The position numbers and the translations under genes are program-made. The notes beneath the pieces were generated by a model. That model saw only the letters and a list, made by a program, of their open reading frames with translations, had not been told where the DNA came from and searched no databases. Positions 38,065-48,515 of a stretch of DNA of 64,000 bases are shown one piece after another (position 1 is the stretch's first letter; each line of letters starts with the position of its first letter). The DNA lies in contig CP091723.1 in assembly GCA_022009775.1 (NCBI GenBank), positions 124,001 to 188,000 on the forward strand, in the 5' to 3' direction. Source of the stretch: Christensenella sp. (GTDB lineage Bacteria > Bacillota > Clostridia > Christensenellales > CAG-917).

Positions 38065-38096
38065 TTGAACGATTGAACGATTATTCAAATGTTCAG
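38065..38096. promoter_or_regulatory. ArsR/SmtB-type operator before arsR
   Basis: TTGAACGATTATTCAA at 38072-38087, extended by ATGTTCAG. Same arms as the operator at 37665-37680, implying autoregulation. Confidence 0.7.
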
Positions 38097-38273
38097 TTAT
38101 ATATTATTCCCGAATTTGCAATATGTCAACGCTTTTTCGCAATATTTTTTTCGTTTTTTACAAAAATTTTCAGACAAAAAAGCACAAAACTTGACGTAAG
38201 TGAAATTTTTATCGGTCAGAGTGTATCGTAAACGACACAGCCGATTTTGATATGTCGAATATTGTTTTCAATA

Positions 38274-38302
38274 TTGATTTTGTTTCTTTTATATTGTACA
38301 AT
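38274..38302 (+). promoter_or_regulatory. Promoter of the large phosphoesterase gene
   Basis: TTGATT, 17 bp, TACAAT; the leader then holds GCGCGCATATGCGTGC, a small hairpin, and AAGGAGGA before the ATG. Confidence 0.7.
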
Positions 38303-38350
38303 AGTATAGAAAAATTATTGTGCGCGCATATGCGTGCATAAGGAGGAATT

Positions 38351-41300
38351 ATGAGCAAATCTTCAACGCGCCGCGTTCCGATGGTTCTCATCGTCGTGCT
38401 TGCCATTTTACTTGCAAGTTTGATGAGTTTTTCCATTGTAGACGGCATTTCAAAGGCGGATGGGAATATTGTCAAGCAAAATTCTCTATCTCTCGGGCAT
38501 CTTAGCGACATTCACTACTTCCCGCTTCACCACTGCTATCAAGATGTAAAAGCCGACAACTACAAAACGAGCGATTTTTACAATTCCATGACGGGCGACA
38601 CCAAGCTCGTGCTTGAAAGCGGCATCATCTTGAAACAACAGGTGGAAGCTCTCATTCAAGACGCAAAAGACGGCAAATGTCCGCAATTTGTGCTTGCGAC
38701 GGGCGACCTGTCCAAGAACGGCGAAGCGACGGCTCTTGTGGACGTTGCAAACTCCCTTCGCTATATGCAAAACGAAATAAGAAAGATTGCGGGATATGAA
38801 AACTTCCAGGTTTTCGCAACACCGGGCAACCACGACCTTTACAACACTTCGGGCGCACTCTACTCTCAAATCGACGGATCGGCAAGAAAATCCGACGCTT
38901 TGAGCGCAATGCAATTCGCGCTTGTGTTTGCAGGTTTGGGCTATCCCAACGCAAACCTTACCGGCGATGACGGCGCAATCGATCTCACTCAATATCTCCC
39001 CGCAGACTATTGGTACGGCGAGTTCACAAAGGATTATCAAGTTTCCTACAACTCGGACAAAGTCAACATCCATTACTACAACGAAAATCTCGAAGCTGTC
39101 GCATCCAAAACCACGACCGCAGAAAAGCTTGCTCTTTACTACGCAATCGGCGACGTGAACAACGCTCTTTCTTTCTCGGCAGAGATTCTCAATCCGGGGC
39201 TTGAAGACTATTCCCTTCTCGTCATTGACGCAAGCGACAGACAAGCGGCGGATATTGGCGCGCTAGTTCGCATCAACAAGAGCGAATACGAAGCTCTCAA
39301 AGCCGCAGACAAAGCCGCCGATTTCAAATATTACCTTGAAAAAGCGGACGGAGCCATCAACACGGACAAAGAAGCAAGCGCAGACGAGCTTGCGCGCGCT
39401 CTTGCAAGCGGAAACCACGTCTATCGCTCAACGGGACTCGACCACCTTTGCGGCGGACGTCTCACCGAGCCAGTGCTCGATTGGATGCAAAAATATTGCG
39501 AGCAACAAAACGTTGAAGGCAAATCCACTCTCGGAGAAGAGACCGTGATTGCGTGTTTCCACCAAAACGCTCTTCCGCACTGGGAAATGGAAGATGAAAT
39601 TCTCAAAGACTTCACCATTTACAACTGGGAAAACACCGCAAAACGCATGCTCGATATGGGCATTCGCTACGTCTTTACGGGACACATGCACGTTTGCGAC
39701 GCTATGACCTACACCGATGCGGCAGGCAGAACGTTGTACGATTTCCAAACGGGTTCTTGCGTGAGCTACTACTCTCCGAGAAGATACACCACGATTTCAA
39801 GATACGATGCAAACGGCAAACTCGGTGAAGATTGCGTGTCCAAAGTCATGACTCTCGACACAGTCGGCATCAAGGAAGTACCCAGCAGCAACGTTTTTGA
39901 CGCTGCACCGTGGAATCAAGCGACATACGATGCGGCAATCGCAATCTACAAGGCAAACCCCACTCACGCAAACTGGGAAGCAGTCGTTGCAACCAACCCC
40001 GACTATCTTGCGTATATCATTCAATACGACGATATGTCTCGCCTTTCCTACAACGACTACATCACAAAAGAGATCTACTCTCAACTTCTCGACAGACTCG
40101 TCAGTCACTTCATTAATCAAGGCACGATAGATTCTTTGGTGAGCAAAGTCACCGAAGTCGTCGCAGGCGATAACATGGTCGTCGGACTTGTTCGCAGCAC
40201 GCTCTTCCCGGATTTTGAAAAATACAACGAAGAAGACGACGATTACGAAAACGTAAGCGTAGACACAAAACACGCTTTGAGCGGTCTTGTCGATTATATT
40301 CTCGACACCGTGCTTTACGATATGCCCTATCAATACGAAGGCGGAACCGTAAACAAGGCTCTCGATCTCGTGAATAAGGTCGTCGGCAACATTCTCGATT
40401 GGTCTTTCGGCGACGAAAACATTCAATCGAGCGTCAACCCCGAAAACAAGGGCAAAATGAAAGTGCAGGATATTGCGTCTTTCATTCTCACCGCGCACAC
40501 TATCGGCATTGAAATTTCCTTTGACGAAACTTACGACTCGATAGACGCGACGTTCTCCGAAGTTGCCTGCGGCGAAGAAACTTTCCGTTTCCAACAACCC
40601 ACCGACGCAACTTATCGTAAACGTATGCTTGCCGCACTCAACGATATGTGCGACCAACTCGAAAGCGGCGAATTCGTAGAAAAACTTCTCAGCGCGCTTC
40701 TCGACCCCGTTTTCAGCAACGACGGTTCTCTTCTCAAAACCATTCTCAACCACAAATTCGATTTCGGCGACGCAGTTGAAAAGAATTACTTGACGCCCGA
40801 CGAACTTGAAAGTCTCAAAAAGGTCTCGGCGAAGGTCTTCCCGAAATACTCAATATGCCGCTCGTCAAGAATTTGCTTCAATCAATGGGCATCACGCTCG
40901 AACTCCCCGAAGATTATTCTATCGACGCGACAAACTTCGTGCTCGTTGACGTAATCAACGATTTGCTCCCCGCAATCAAGACCGTAGTTGCAAAACTTCT
41001 CGGCTTCTCTCTCGAAGGTTCGGATGTCATCGGCATCGTTCAGAACTTCCTTGACAGCTATCTCGTTGACAGTTTCTACAAAGGTCTCGGCGGCATTGCA
41101 AAAGAAATCGTTGTTGCGTTTGCAACCGACGTTTATCCCGACCTTGCGGACTTCACCAACCCGTCCGCTCCCACCACGTTCCAACCCAACGAAAACTATG
41201 TTTTCGGCGGCGTGAAACTTTCCTATTTGTCCACTCTCAACAAAGTGTCTGCCGTCGGCGCGGAATTTAACGCGGCAACGCAAGACAACGGCAGAGTGCC

Positions 41301-42879
41301 TTCAAGAGTCACCGCAAACTTCGACACCGCAAACGGCACGAGCGCATATACCATTCGCTTCTACACCGAAGAAAACGTATACGGCACGTTCAGACTTCTC
41401 GACGAAAACGGCAACGAACTCGGTGCACTCTCCACTTCTCAAAAGCAAGCGTTTGCAGATTATGCGGTCAACAAAACCGACTATCTCGACGCAAAAGCAA
41501 GCGCAACTATCAACGGAATCAAAGTGGATATGCTCACGCAAACAAAACCGCAATACATTCCGCTCATCGACCTTGGCCTTCTCTGCATTACGCACGGTCA
41601 AATCGAAGACAAGGATACGGAACAACCCTACGTTTACGGCGATCGCGATGCGTCCGTTGCAAACAGCGTGATTTACTGGAACTGCACCACCGTCACCGTC
41701 TCCGGTCTCGAAGCAGGCAAAACCTACTACTATGACGTTGCGGGCAACTTTGAGTATAAAGACGAAGTCAACACCTTCTCTTTGCTCGATTTTGTCAAGC
41801 TCGGCGGATACGAGAAAAAGGCTCTCTCCTTCACAACCGCAAAGGACGCAAACTCCGATTCGTTTGAATTCCTTACGATTGCAGATATTCAAGGCATGAT
41901 TCAAGGCATGTACACCGAAAGCCACGAAGCAGTCTCCGCTCTTCTCAAAGACGAGCGCGTCAACGGCTACGACTTCATTCTCAACGCCGGCGATATGTGC
42001 GACAACGGCAAGAACTTCGGTCAATGGGGCATGGCTCTTGACACCTACAAGGACTTGACGCTCAACTCGTCCATGTTCTTCACCTCGGGCAACCACGAGA
42101 ACAACACCGGCGCAATGGGCAGATACTTCAACTACACCGAGAATAAAGACGGCAACGTGCAAGCGATAAGCGGCGAATATTATTCTTTCGATTATGCAAA
42201 CGCTCACTTCACCGTGCTGGACACCAACGACGCAACAAGCGACGGCCTCGGCGCAGAACAACTCGCATGGCTCAAAAACGACCTTGCAAACACCAATGCA
42301 AAATGGAAATTCGTGCTTATGCACAAGAGTTTGTACTCGGCAGGCTCTCACGCATTTGACGGCGAAGTCATCGCAATGCGCACTCAACTCACCAAACTCT
42401 TTGCAGAAAACGGCGTAAATGTCGTATTCGGCGGACACGACCACACCTACACCGAAACCTATCTCGTGGACAAGGACGGCAAAGTGGTTGACAAAACCGA
42501 CAGCAAAGGCGTGCGCTATACGGGCGACGGCGTTATGTACATCACGCTCGGCACTCTCGGCACAAAGTTCTACACTTACAGAGATAACAACATGACAACC
42601 GACAAATTCAACAAGGACGGCAGCGTTCTCTCTACGCTCGATTCTCAAACGTTCGGCAAAGTTGTCGTCAGCGGTGATACAATCACCTACACCGGTTACT
42701 ATTTCAACCGCTCAACCGGTAAGATTGACGAAATCGGCGCAACGACTCTCTCCGCAAAGAAGAACAATCTCACGACGATTCTTCTTGCAACAATCATTCC
42801 GAGCGTCGTAGTCATCGGCGTCGGCGTTGGTCTCGGCGTATTCTTCGCAAAGAAGAAAAAAGCAAAAATTGCGGCATAA
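38351..42879 (+). CDS. Giant surface-anchored protein with two calcineurin-like phosphoesterase domains (one frameshift)
   Basis: ~1,509 residues after correcting an A5 run (40817-40821) to A6, which joins LESLKK to GLGEGLPEILNMPL. N-terminal signal/anchor VLIVVLAILLASLMSF; phosphoesterase 1 (~50-480): HLSDIHYFP, ATGDLSKNGE, TPGNHDLYN, CFHQNALPHW, FTGHMHVCD; a helical middle (~520-980); a fibronectin/purple-acid-phosphatase N-domain-like stretch (~1020-1130, SGLEAGKTYYYDVAG); phosphoesterase 2 (~1165-1420): IADIQGM, NAGDMCDNGK, TSGNHENNTG, LMHKSLYS, FGGHDHTYT; then a membrane helix and KKKKAK. Both metal sites look complete. Extracellular, membrane-tethered at both ends or after N-terminal cleavage. 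Substrate unknown; extracellular nucleotide or phosphomonoester scavenging is a guess. Confidence 0.85.
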
Positions 42880-42900
42880 TAAGCCGTTAAAAACGAAAAA

Positions 42901-42929
42901 GCGTTCACCTAATGGTGAACGCTTTTTTT
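42901..42929 (+). terminator. Terminator after the large phosphoesterase gene
   Basis: GCGTTCACC-taat-GGTGAACGC followed by TTTTTTT. Confidence 0.9.
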
Positions 42930-43470
42930 AATGAATAATGAATAATTAACAATGAATAATTGTGGCACGGGCGTAGAAAAAGTTTGCAGTTTCGTTTCCA
43001 CGAGATTGCCACGCCGAACAAGTCGGCTCTCAATGACAAAGTTTTGAGATTGCCGGCTTGGTACTTTCGATTGGGTGGGACACCCACACCCGAAACGAAA
43101 ACTAATTCGGAGCATACTTATAAACGGAATATGCAACTTCAAAGACGGAACACGAGCCGCAACGGCGGCGAGCAAATAAGCGCCGAGCAAGACGTTTTGT
43201 ACAAGTGAGCAAGTGCGTGTTGTTCTTTGCACTTGCGAACGAGTGGCATAATGAGTGAACGATACTTTTCTATGCGAGTGCCGCCTGTCTTCCCCGCGAG
43301 CGACGGGCAGTTTTGTAGAGAAAGCACTCTGTTCGAGTGGTGGAAGAAATACCGGCGCGGTCCGGAAAGATGGGGCATTCTATTAAAGTACACGACGCGC
43401 AATCCTATGTAAAAAGAATAAAAATGTGATAAATGATGAAGAATATTCAAACTAACAAACTGCGTCATTG
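42930..43470. other. Intergenic mosaic without a confident gene
   Basis: Begins with the AT-rich string aatgaataatgaataattaac, followed by ggcgtgg-type and cgattgggtgggacaccc words, then ~300 bp of GC-richer sequence. The hairpin-prone word GGGACACCCACACCCGAA (43076 area) recurs at 62171. A minus-strand 121-codon ORF (43139-43504) has no ribosome site and no domain I can name. The block may be the body of a decayed repeat or mobile element ending in the two palindromes. Confidence 0.4.
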
Positions 43471-43573
43471 AGATGAAGAACGAGAAAAGCGCACCTTGAT
43501 GCAAGCCTAGTGTACAAAATGGTACACGACTTGTGGCAAGGTGCGCTTGACAAAGTTATTCGCTTAATAGTGA
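43471..43573 (-). repeat. Structured palindromic element, copy C
   Basis: P2 AAGCGCACCTTG (43487-43498)/CAAGGTGCGCTT (43537-43548), 12 bp perfect; P3 CAAG (43502-43505)/CTTG (43530-43533); P4 GTGTAC (43510-43515)/GTACAC (43522-43527); end hairpin CGCT-TAAT-AGTG. Tandem with copy A, 24 bp apart. Confidence 0.8.
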
Positions 43574-43596
43574 GGTTTGTAAAACCGCGATAAATA

Positions 43597-43701
43597 GATG
43601 AAGAACAAGGAAACACCCGTCCGAAACAAAACCCAACGTACAAGTAGTACGTGATTTTGAAGCGGATGGGTGTTGACGCAATTATTCGCTATTTAGCGCG
43701 G
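43597..43701 (-). repeat. Structured palindromic element, copy A
   Basis: P2 ACACCCGTCCG (43613-43623)/CGGATGGGTGT (43663-43673) with one G-T pair; P3 CAAAA (43627-43631)/TTTTG (43655-43659); P4 ACGTAC (43636-43641)/GTACGT (43647-43652); end hairpin CGCTA-TT-TAGCG. Starts 13 bp past the hinT stop in gene sense. Closest relative is copy B, where the G-T pair is A-T. Confidence 0.8.
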
Positions 43702-43714
43702 TTTTAGTGCGGTT

Positions 43715-44056
43715 TTAGCACATCAAATCGCTAAGTTTGCCCCCACCCAATATATGAATATGCAAATGCCCTACGGACTGACAGCCGTCTGCGCCCTTGT
43801 TGGAGACGAGACGGAATCCGTTTTGAAGTCCGAGTTGATCTGTCAAGGCAGAAAGTTTCTTAATGCATTTTGCAAGAGTTTGTGCTTGTGCGTCGGACAT
43901 CTCGATAATGTTGGCATAATGCTCTTTGGGAATGAGCAAAAGATGAACGGGGGCTTGCGGATTCAAGTCCTTGATGATAATCATATCGTCGTCTTCATAA
44001 AGTTTTGTGGACGGAATCTCGCCGTTTGCTATCTTACAAAAAATGCAATCGCTCAT
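43715..44056 (-). CDS. hinT: HIT-family nucleotide hydrolase HinT
   Basis: 113-residue histidine-triad protein hydrolysing AMP-lysine/aminoacyl adenylates. N-terminal CIFCKIANGEIPS carries the zinc Cys pair, the catalytic triad is HLHIHIL. AAGGAG precedes the ATG. A structured repeat tandem follows its stop. Confidence 0.95.
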   Translation of the reverse strand: MSDCIFCKIANGEIPSTKLYEDDDMIIIKDLNPQAPVHLLLIPKEHYANIIEMSDAQAQTLAKCIKKLSALTDQLGLQNGFRLVSNKGADGCQSVGHLHIHILGGGKLSDLMC

Positions 44057-44173
44057 ATATAACTCCTTGTTTTCGGTATTTTATCGTTTTATCGATTTTG
44101 ACGATATTTGCTATGCAAGCACGGCAATATCTCAATTCTATGATATATTCAACTTAATTATCTATGTATTGTT

Positions 44174-45462
44174 TTACGCTTTTACACTGTCGTCCGCAAC
44201 GCCGTCAAGATATTTGTGAGTCGGGACGATTTGTCGCACTTCGTTGTGTGTGCCCTGTCTAGAGTAGACTTTGACGTAATTAGGCGTATGTCCGCACCAA
44301 ATTCCGTCTTCGGCAGTCTCGAAAAGCACGCTTTGCGGCATACCGAGTTGCTTGTTGAGATAATTTTGCACAAGTTCGCCTTTAACCGCGCTCATGCGCT
44401 TCTGACGACTCGTAACCACGTCCGGCGAAAGCGGTTTCAATCTGCCTGCCACCGTTCCGCGACGAGACGAATACGGGAAAACGTGAATATCCGAAAAACC
44501 GACTTTTCTTGCAAAATTCATGCAGTTTTCAAACTGCTCTTCCGTCTCGGTGGGAAAACCGACGATTATATCCGTCGTTATCGCGCAATCGGGATAATAC
44601 TCCCTGATAAGTTGCACGGCGGCGTAATATTGAGAAGTGGTATAATGGCGGTTCATCGCCTTCAAAGTTGCGTCGTCACCGCTCTGCAACGACAGGTGAA
44701 AATGCGGACAAAAAACGCTTTATTTTTTTTTGTAGCGTCCAAAAACTCTCTGCTTATAACACCCACTTCGAGCGAGCCGAGTCTCACGCCGAAATCGTAG
44801 CGCGAAAGCGCGTTCATAAGTTCGGTTAGCGAAGAATTCGTGTCTTTTCCGAAAGCGGACAAATTTATGCCCGTCACGACGACTTCTTTTGCAACTCCTT
44901 TTACCGAATCGAGTTCGCTTATCACACTCTCAACGCTTCTCGAACGGCTTCTGCCGCGCACGTACGGGATAAGACAATAACTGCAAAAGTTGTTGCATCC
45001 GTCCTGCACCTTGATGAAATGACGCGTTTTGAGATTGACGATGCCTTCGTTGTCTTCGTATTCTCTGCTTATATCGAAACGGTCGGGAACGATTTTGTCG
45101 AATTTTTCATCGCCAACGTACTTTGCGGCTATTTTTCTTGCAAAACCGACTTTTCCGTCAGTTCCCGAGATATATTCTACGTTGTTTTTGGCAAATTGAG
45201 AAAAATTGTTTTGAGACGCGCATCCGCACACGTATATGCGAGCGTTTGGATTGACTTTTAGTATGCGCGCAACCGATTGGCGAGATTTCTTCTCCGCTTC
45301 CGCAGTGACCGCACAAGAATTGACTATGTACACGTCGGCATATTCAAGCCCTTCGGTGATTTCAAATCCCGCGTGCTCGAATACGGCAAGCATAGCGTCG
45401 GTGTCGTATTGATTGACTTTGCAACCGAGCGTGAAAATGGAAACTTTCGGCAAATCACTCAT
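44174..45462 (-). CDS. mtaB: tRNA N6-threonylcarbamoyladenosine (t6A37) methylthiotransferase MtaB (two frameshifts)
   Basis: Radical-SAM enzyme converting t6A to ms2t6A at tRNA position 37. N-terminal cluster motif TLGCKVNQYDTDAM and NSCAVTAEAEKKS; radical-SAM CNNFCSYCLIPYVRGRSRSR; SAM domain FHLSLQSGDDATLKAMNRHYT; TRAM domain at the end. Two errors lie close together, in the A9 run and T6 run at ~44708-44726; one base less in each gives LDATKKIKRFCPHFHLSL. ATG 45462 overlaps the rsmE stop by 8 bp. Distal gene of the dnaK cluster, common in Clostridia. Confidence 0.93.
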
Positions 45463-46177
45463 AGTCAAGTTCTCCCAAATGGTCTAAAAGAAGCGCACAT
45501 GACACGATAGAAGCCGTTTCGGCGCGCAAAATGCGTCTCCCGAGCGTGACTATCGTCGCTCCGCACTCTTTTGCTTTTTCGGTCTCATCGGGCGTAAATC
45601 CGCCTTCGGGGCCTACGACAAGCGCAACTTTTTTGCCTTCGAAACGGCAATCTTTAATTCTATTCTTCTTCTCGTTTTCGTAAGCGAAAAGAACGGTGTC
45701 GAACTCTTTGAAACGAGCAAGAACTTCGTCGAAATTTTCAAGTGAACCGACTTTTGACAAATATGCCGAACCGCATTGTTTTGCGGCTTCTAACGCTATC
45801 TTTTCTGCCCTATCCTTTGAAAACTTCGTTTCTGCGCAATTGTGAGACGCAAAAGGAATTATCTCGTCAACTCCGAGTTCCACCGATTTCTGAACGACAA
45901 AATCGAGTTTGTTGTTTTTGAGAAGTCCCGCAAACAACGTGACGTGAGCATTCTTTACGTCCTGAACGTTTTCTTGTTCGATAACGAGCGTAGCAAAGTC
46001 TTTTCCTATTTCGTTCACCGTGCAAAGTCTTTCTATTCCGTCGTTTGCACACACGACCGCCTTGAAACCGACTTTGTAACGAAGCACTTTGACCATATGC
46101 GAAAACTCGTCTCCCTTAAGGGTTACGACGTTGTTACATATATCGCTATTATCGACAAAGAATCGTCTTATTTCCAT
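45455..46177 (-). CDS. rsmE: 16S rRNA (uracil-1498-N3)-methyltransferase RsmE
   Basis: SPOUT-class methyltransferase. Motifs FAGLLKNNKLDFVVQKSVELGV, LVVGPEGGFTPDE and TLGRRILRAETASI are the knot that binds SAM. 240 residues, normal. No ribosome site; TATGGT sits 6 bases before the ATG, so a secondary leaderless start is possible. Lies between prmA and mtaB. Confidence 0.95.
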   Translation of the reverse strand: MEIRRFFVDNSDICNNVVTLKGDEFSHMVKVLRYKVGFKAVVCANDGIERLCTVNEIGKDFATLVIEQENVQDVKNAHVTLFAGLLKNNKLDFVVQKSVELGVDEIIPFASHNCAETKFSKDRAEKIALEAAKQCGSAYLSKVGSLENFDEVLARFKEFDTVLFAYENEKKNRIKDCRFEGKKVALVVGPEGGFTPDETEKAKECGATIVTLGRRILRAETASIVSCALLLDHLGELDYE

Positions 46178-46258
46178 ATTCTAACCATATCTTTTGATGT
46201 TATTAACGTTTTGCGAATCAATGGATAACCCGTGATTGTACTGCCGTTTTCGCACGGA

Positions 46259-47164
46259 TTACGCTTTCTTTTTAAGTTTCAAAGCGCGCCAATCGTCGAT
46301 TGCCATACGCTCGACTATTTCGTACCCTGCCGACTCATAGCATTGTATCACTTCGTCAAGGCGACCGTCAATGATACCCGACAACACTATCGTTCCGTTT
46401 TCGCGCAAATGTTTTCCTATACTCTTTGAAAAGCGCATAAGAATATCCGCCGTTATGTTGGCAAAGATGAAATCTGCCGTCATATCGCCTTCCAGCAAGT
46501 CCGCTTTTTCAATCGTCGCTTCAACGTCGTTGAGTTCGGCATTTTTTCTTGCAAACTCCACCGCCTGCTCGTCTATGTCGCACATATACACGCTTTTTGC
46601 ACCTGCAATTTTCGCCGCAATCCCCAAAATACCGCTTCCGCAACCGACGTCTATGACGTCTTTTCCGTCTACGTCCATGAGTTCGAGACACATTCTCGTC
46701 GTTGCGTGCGACCCCGTACCGAACGCCATGCCCGGATCGAGTCTCATTATGCGTTCTCCGTCTTTTTTATCGTACTTTATCCAGGTCGGAACGATCGTAA
46801 CGTGCTTCGTGACGATAGGTTTATAATACTTTTTCCATTCGTTCTCATAGTCCGCGGCGTCTATTTCGCCCGTGACGATTTCGCCGTACTTCACTCCGTA
46901 CGCTTTCATTTCTTCAAGGCGTGTTTCGAGTTTTTTGAGAAACTCGTTATCGTCAACGTCGCATATCGTCGAAACTTTCACTTCGTCCGATTGCATAAGC
47001 ACGCTTTCGTCCACGTAATCCCAGATTACGTCGCTTTTTATAAGGTCGAGAAAGTCTTGTTTGTCTAAAATGGAAACGCCGCCCGCACCTGCGTCAAACA
47101 TTGCTGACGAGATGAGATCGGCGTCGTTGTGGTTTGTGAAAACCGTTATAGTTTTATATTTCAT
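46259..47164 (-). CDS. prmA: Ribosomal protein L11 methyltransferase PrmA
   Basis: SAM enzyme trimethylating L11. N-terminal substrate-recognition domain (~1-120), then PGMAFGTGSHATTRMCLE, VIDVGCGSGILGIAA (SAM site) and FIFANITADIL (catalytic NxTA-type motif). 301 residues. AAGGAAC precedes the ATG. Gene order dnaJ-prmA-rsmE-mtaB is standard in Firmicutes. Confidence 0.96.
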   Translation of the reverse strand: MKYKTITVFTNHNDADLISSAMFDAGAGGVSILDKQDFLDLIKSDVIWDYVDESVLMQSDEVKVSTICDVDDNEFLKKLETRLEEMKAYGVKYGEIVTGEIDAADYENEWKKYYKPIVTKHVTIVPTWIKYDKKDGERIMRLDPGMAFGTGSHATTRMCLELMDVDGKDVIDVGCGSGILGIAAKIAGAKSVYMCDIDEQAVEFARKNAELNDVEATIEKADLLEGDMTADFIFANITADILMRFSKSIGKHLRENGTIVLSGIIDGRLDEVIQCYESAGYEIVERMAIDDWRALKLKKKA

Positions 47165-47203
47165 CGGGTGTTCCTTTATAGGCTTCTGCCCTTGTATTCT
47201 TGC

Positions 47204-48358
47204 TTATGAAAGTTTCTCTTCGTAGACTTTTTTGATGGGATACTGTTTCTTTGGGTCGCTTGCCGCGTCGAATTTTTTGAGCAATTCTTTTTGTTCCTTG
47301 TTCAAAGACTTCGGCACTTCGACGACTATTCTTACGAACATATCGCCTTTCGTTGCGACTTTGAGTTTCTTTATGCCGTAATTCTTGATTGTAAGTATCG
47401 TTCCGCTTTGCGTACATTCGGGCACTTTGAGTTCCTTTTTACCGTAGAGCGTAGGCACTTCGATCGTGCAACCAAGCGCAGCGTCAGTGAACGAAATAGG
47501 CACGTCGATTTGCACGTCGAAACCTTTTCTGACGAATAGTTTGTGCGGAAGCACTTTGACTTCGACGTAAAGACTGCCATTTTCGCCGCCGTTTACGCCT
47601 GCGTGCCCTTCGTTGTCATATCTCACGCGTTGACCGGAATCGATACCCGCAGGGATATTGACCTTGACTTCGCGCACTTTTTCAAATCTGCCGACGCCGC
47701 CGCAAGAGGTGCATTTGTCGGTGATAATTTTGCCCTTGCCGCCGCAAGTGGGACAAACACCCTGCGTCGAGACCTGACCGAACGGGGTGCGTTGAGTCAT
47801 CGTAACTCTACCCGAGCCGCCGCATTTCGAGCAAACCTTGAAAGCCGTGCCGCCCTTTGCGCCCGTGCCTTTGCAATCCGGACAATTCTCCACGCGTCTG
47901 ACGTTGACGGTCTTCTGAACGCCGAACGCCGCTTCTTCGAAGGTGAGCGTAACTCCAACGAGAATATCCTGACCGCGTTGCGCCATATTCGCACTCTGTG
48001 CGCGAGACGAGCCACCGCCGAATCCGCTGAATATGGTTGAGAAGATGTCGTCCATATCGAAGCCGAAACCGCCTGCGCCGCCGCTTGCTCCGCCACCGAA
48101 ACCGCCAAATCCGCCTTGCGGTCCGTTTTCGTCACCGTAGGTGTCGTACGCCGCACGTTTCTGGTCGTCGGAAAGCACTTCGTAAGCGTGGTTGATTTCC
48201 TTGAACTTCTCTTCCGCTTCCTTTTTTTCGGCGTCAGATTTGTTTGCGTACACGTCCGGGTGATACTTCTTTGCAAGAGAACGATACGCCGCTTTCAATT
48301 CGTCTGCGGTCGCCGTCTTCTGAACGCCTAATATTTCGTAATAATTCTTTGATGCCAT
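47204..48358 (-). CDS. dnaJ: Chaperone DnaJ
   Basis: HSP40 co-chaperone for DnaK. J domain with YHPDVY (HPD), Gly-rich linker (~70-105), four zinc-finger repeats (CPDCKGTG, CSKCGGSG, CPTCGGKG, CTSCGGVG), C-terminal substrate domains. ATG 48358 (MASKNYYEILGV) follows AAGGAAA; the in-frame extension upstream is rejected. 384 residues. Confidence 0.97.
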   Translation of the reverse strand: MASKNYYEILGVQKTATADELKAAYRSLAKKYHPDVYANKSDAEKKEAEEKFKEINHAYEVLSDDQKRAAYDTYGDENGPQGGFGGFGGGASGGAGGFGFDMDDIFSTIFSGFGGGSSRAQSANMAQRGQDILVGVTLTFEEAAFGVQKTVNVRRVENCPDCKGTGAKGGTAFKVCSKCGGSGRVTMTQRTPFGQVSTQGVCPTCGGKGKIITDKCTSCGGVGRFEKVREVKVNIPAGIDSGQRVRYDNEGHAGVNGGENGSLYVEVKVLPHKLFVRKGFDVQIDVPISFTDAALGCTIEVPTLYGKKELKVPECTQSGTILTIKNYGIKKLKVATKGDMFVRIVVEVPKSLNKEQKELLKKFDAASDPKKQYPIKKVYEEKLS

Positions 48359-48394
48359 ACTTGTTTCCTTGCGCCTTGTCAATGCTCGGCGCGT

Positions 48395-48515
48395 TTATAC
48401 GCTTTGGCGCAACGGTTGCCCGTTGCGCCTTGACTTCATTCGTTTGTTTTTGACAAACCCGTTTCGGATTTGTCACGACGCTTATCGCATCGATCGTCGC
48501 ATTTATGCGATTTTA
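48395..48515 (-). promoter_or_regulatory. Stem-loop cluster in the dnaK-dnaJ intercistronic region
   Basis: Three hairpins in 120 bases: TCGCA-taaa-TGCGA, TGACAAATCC-loop-GGGTTTGTCA, and GGCGCAACGG-gcaa-CCGTTGCGCC (48406-48429) with a GNRA tetraloop. None has a proper T run, so mRNA processing or stability control is more likely than termination. Confidence 0.55.

Noticed and set aside
43139..43504. 121-codon minus-strand ORF
   Set aside because: No ribosome site, no recognisable domain, Cys/His/Arg-rich composition, and it overlaps a structured repeat; probably non-coding repeat sequence.
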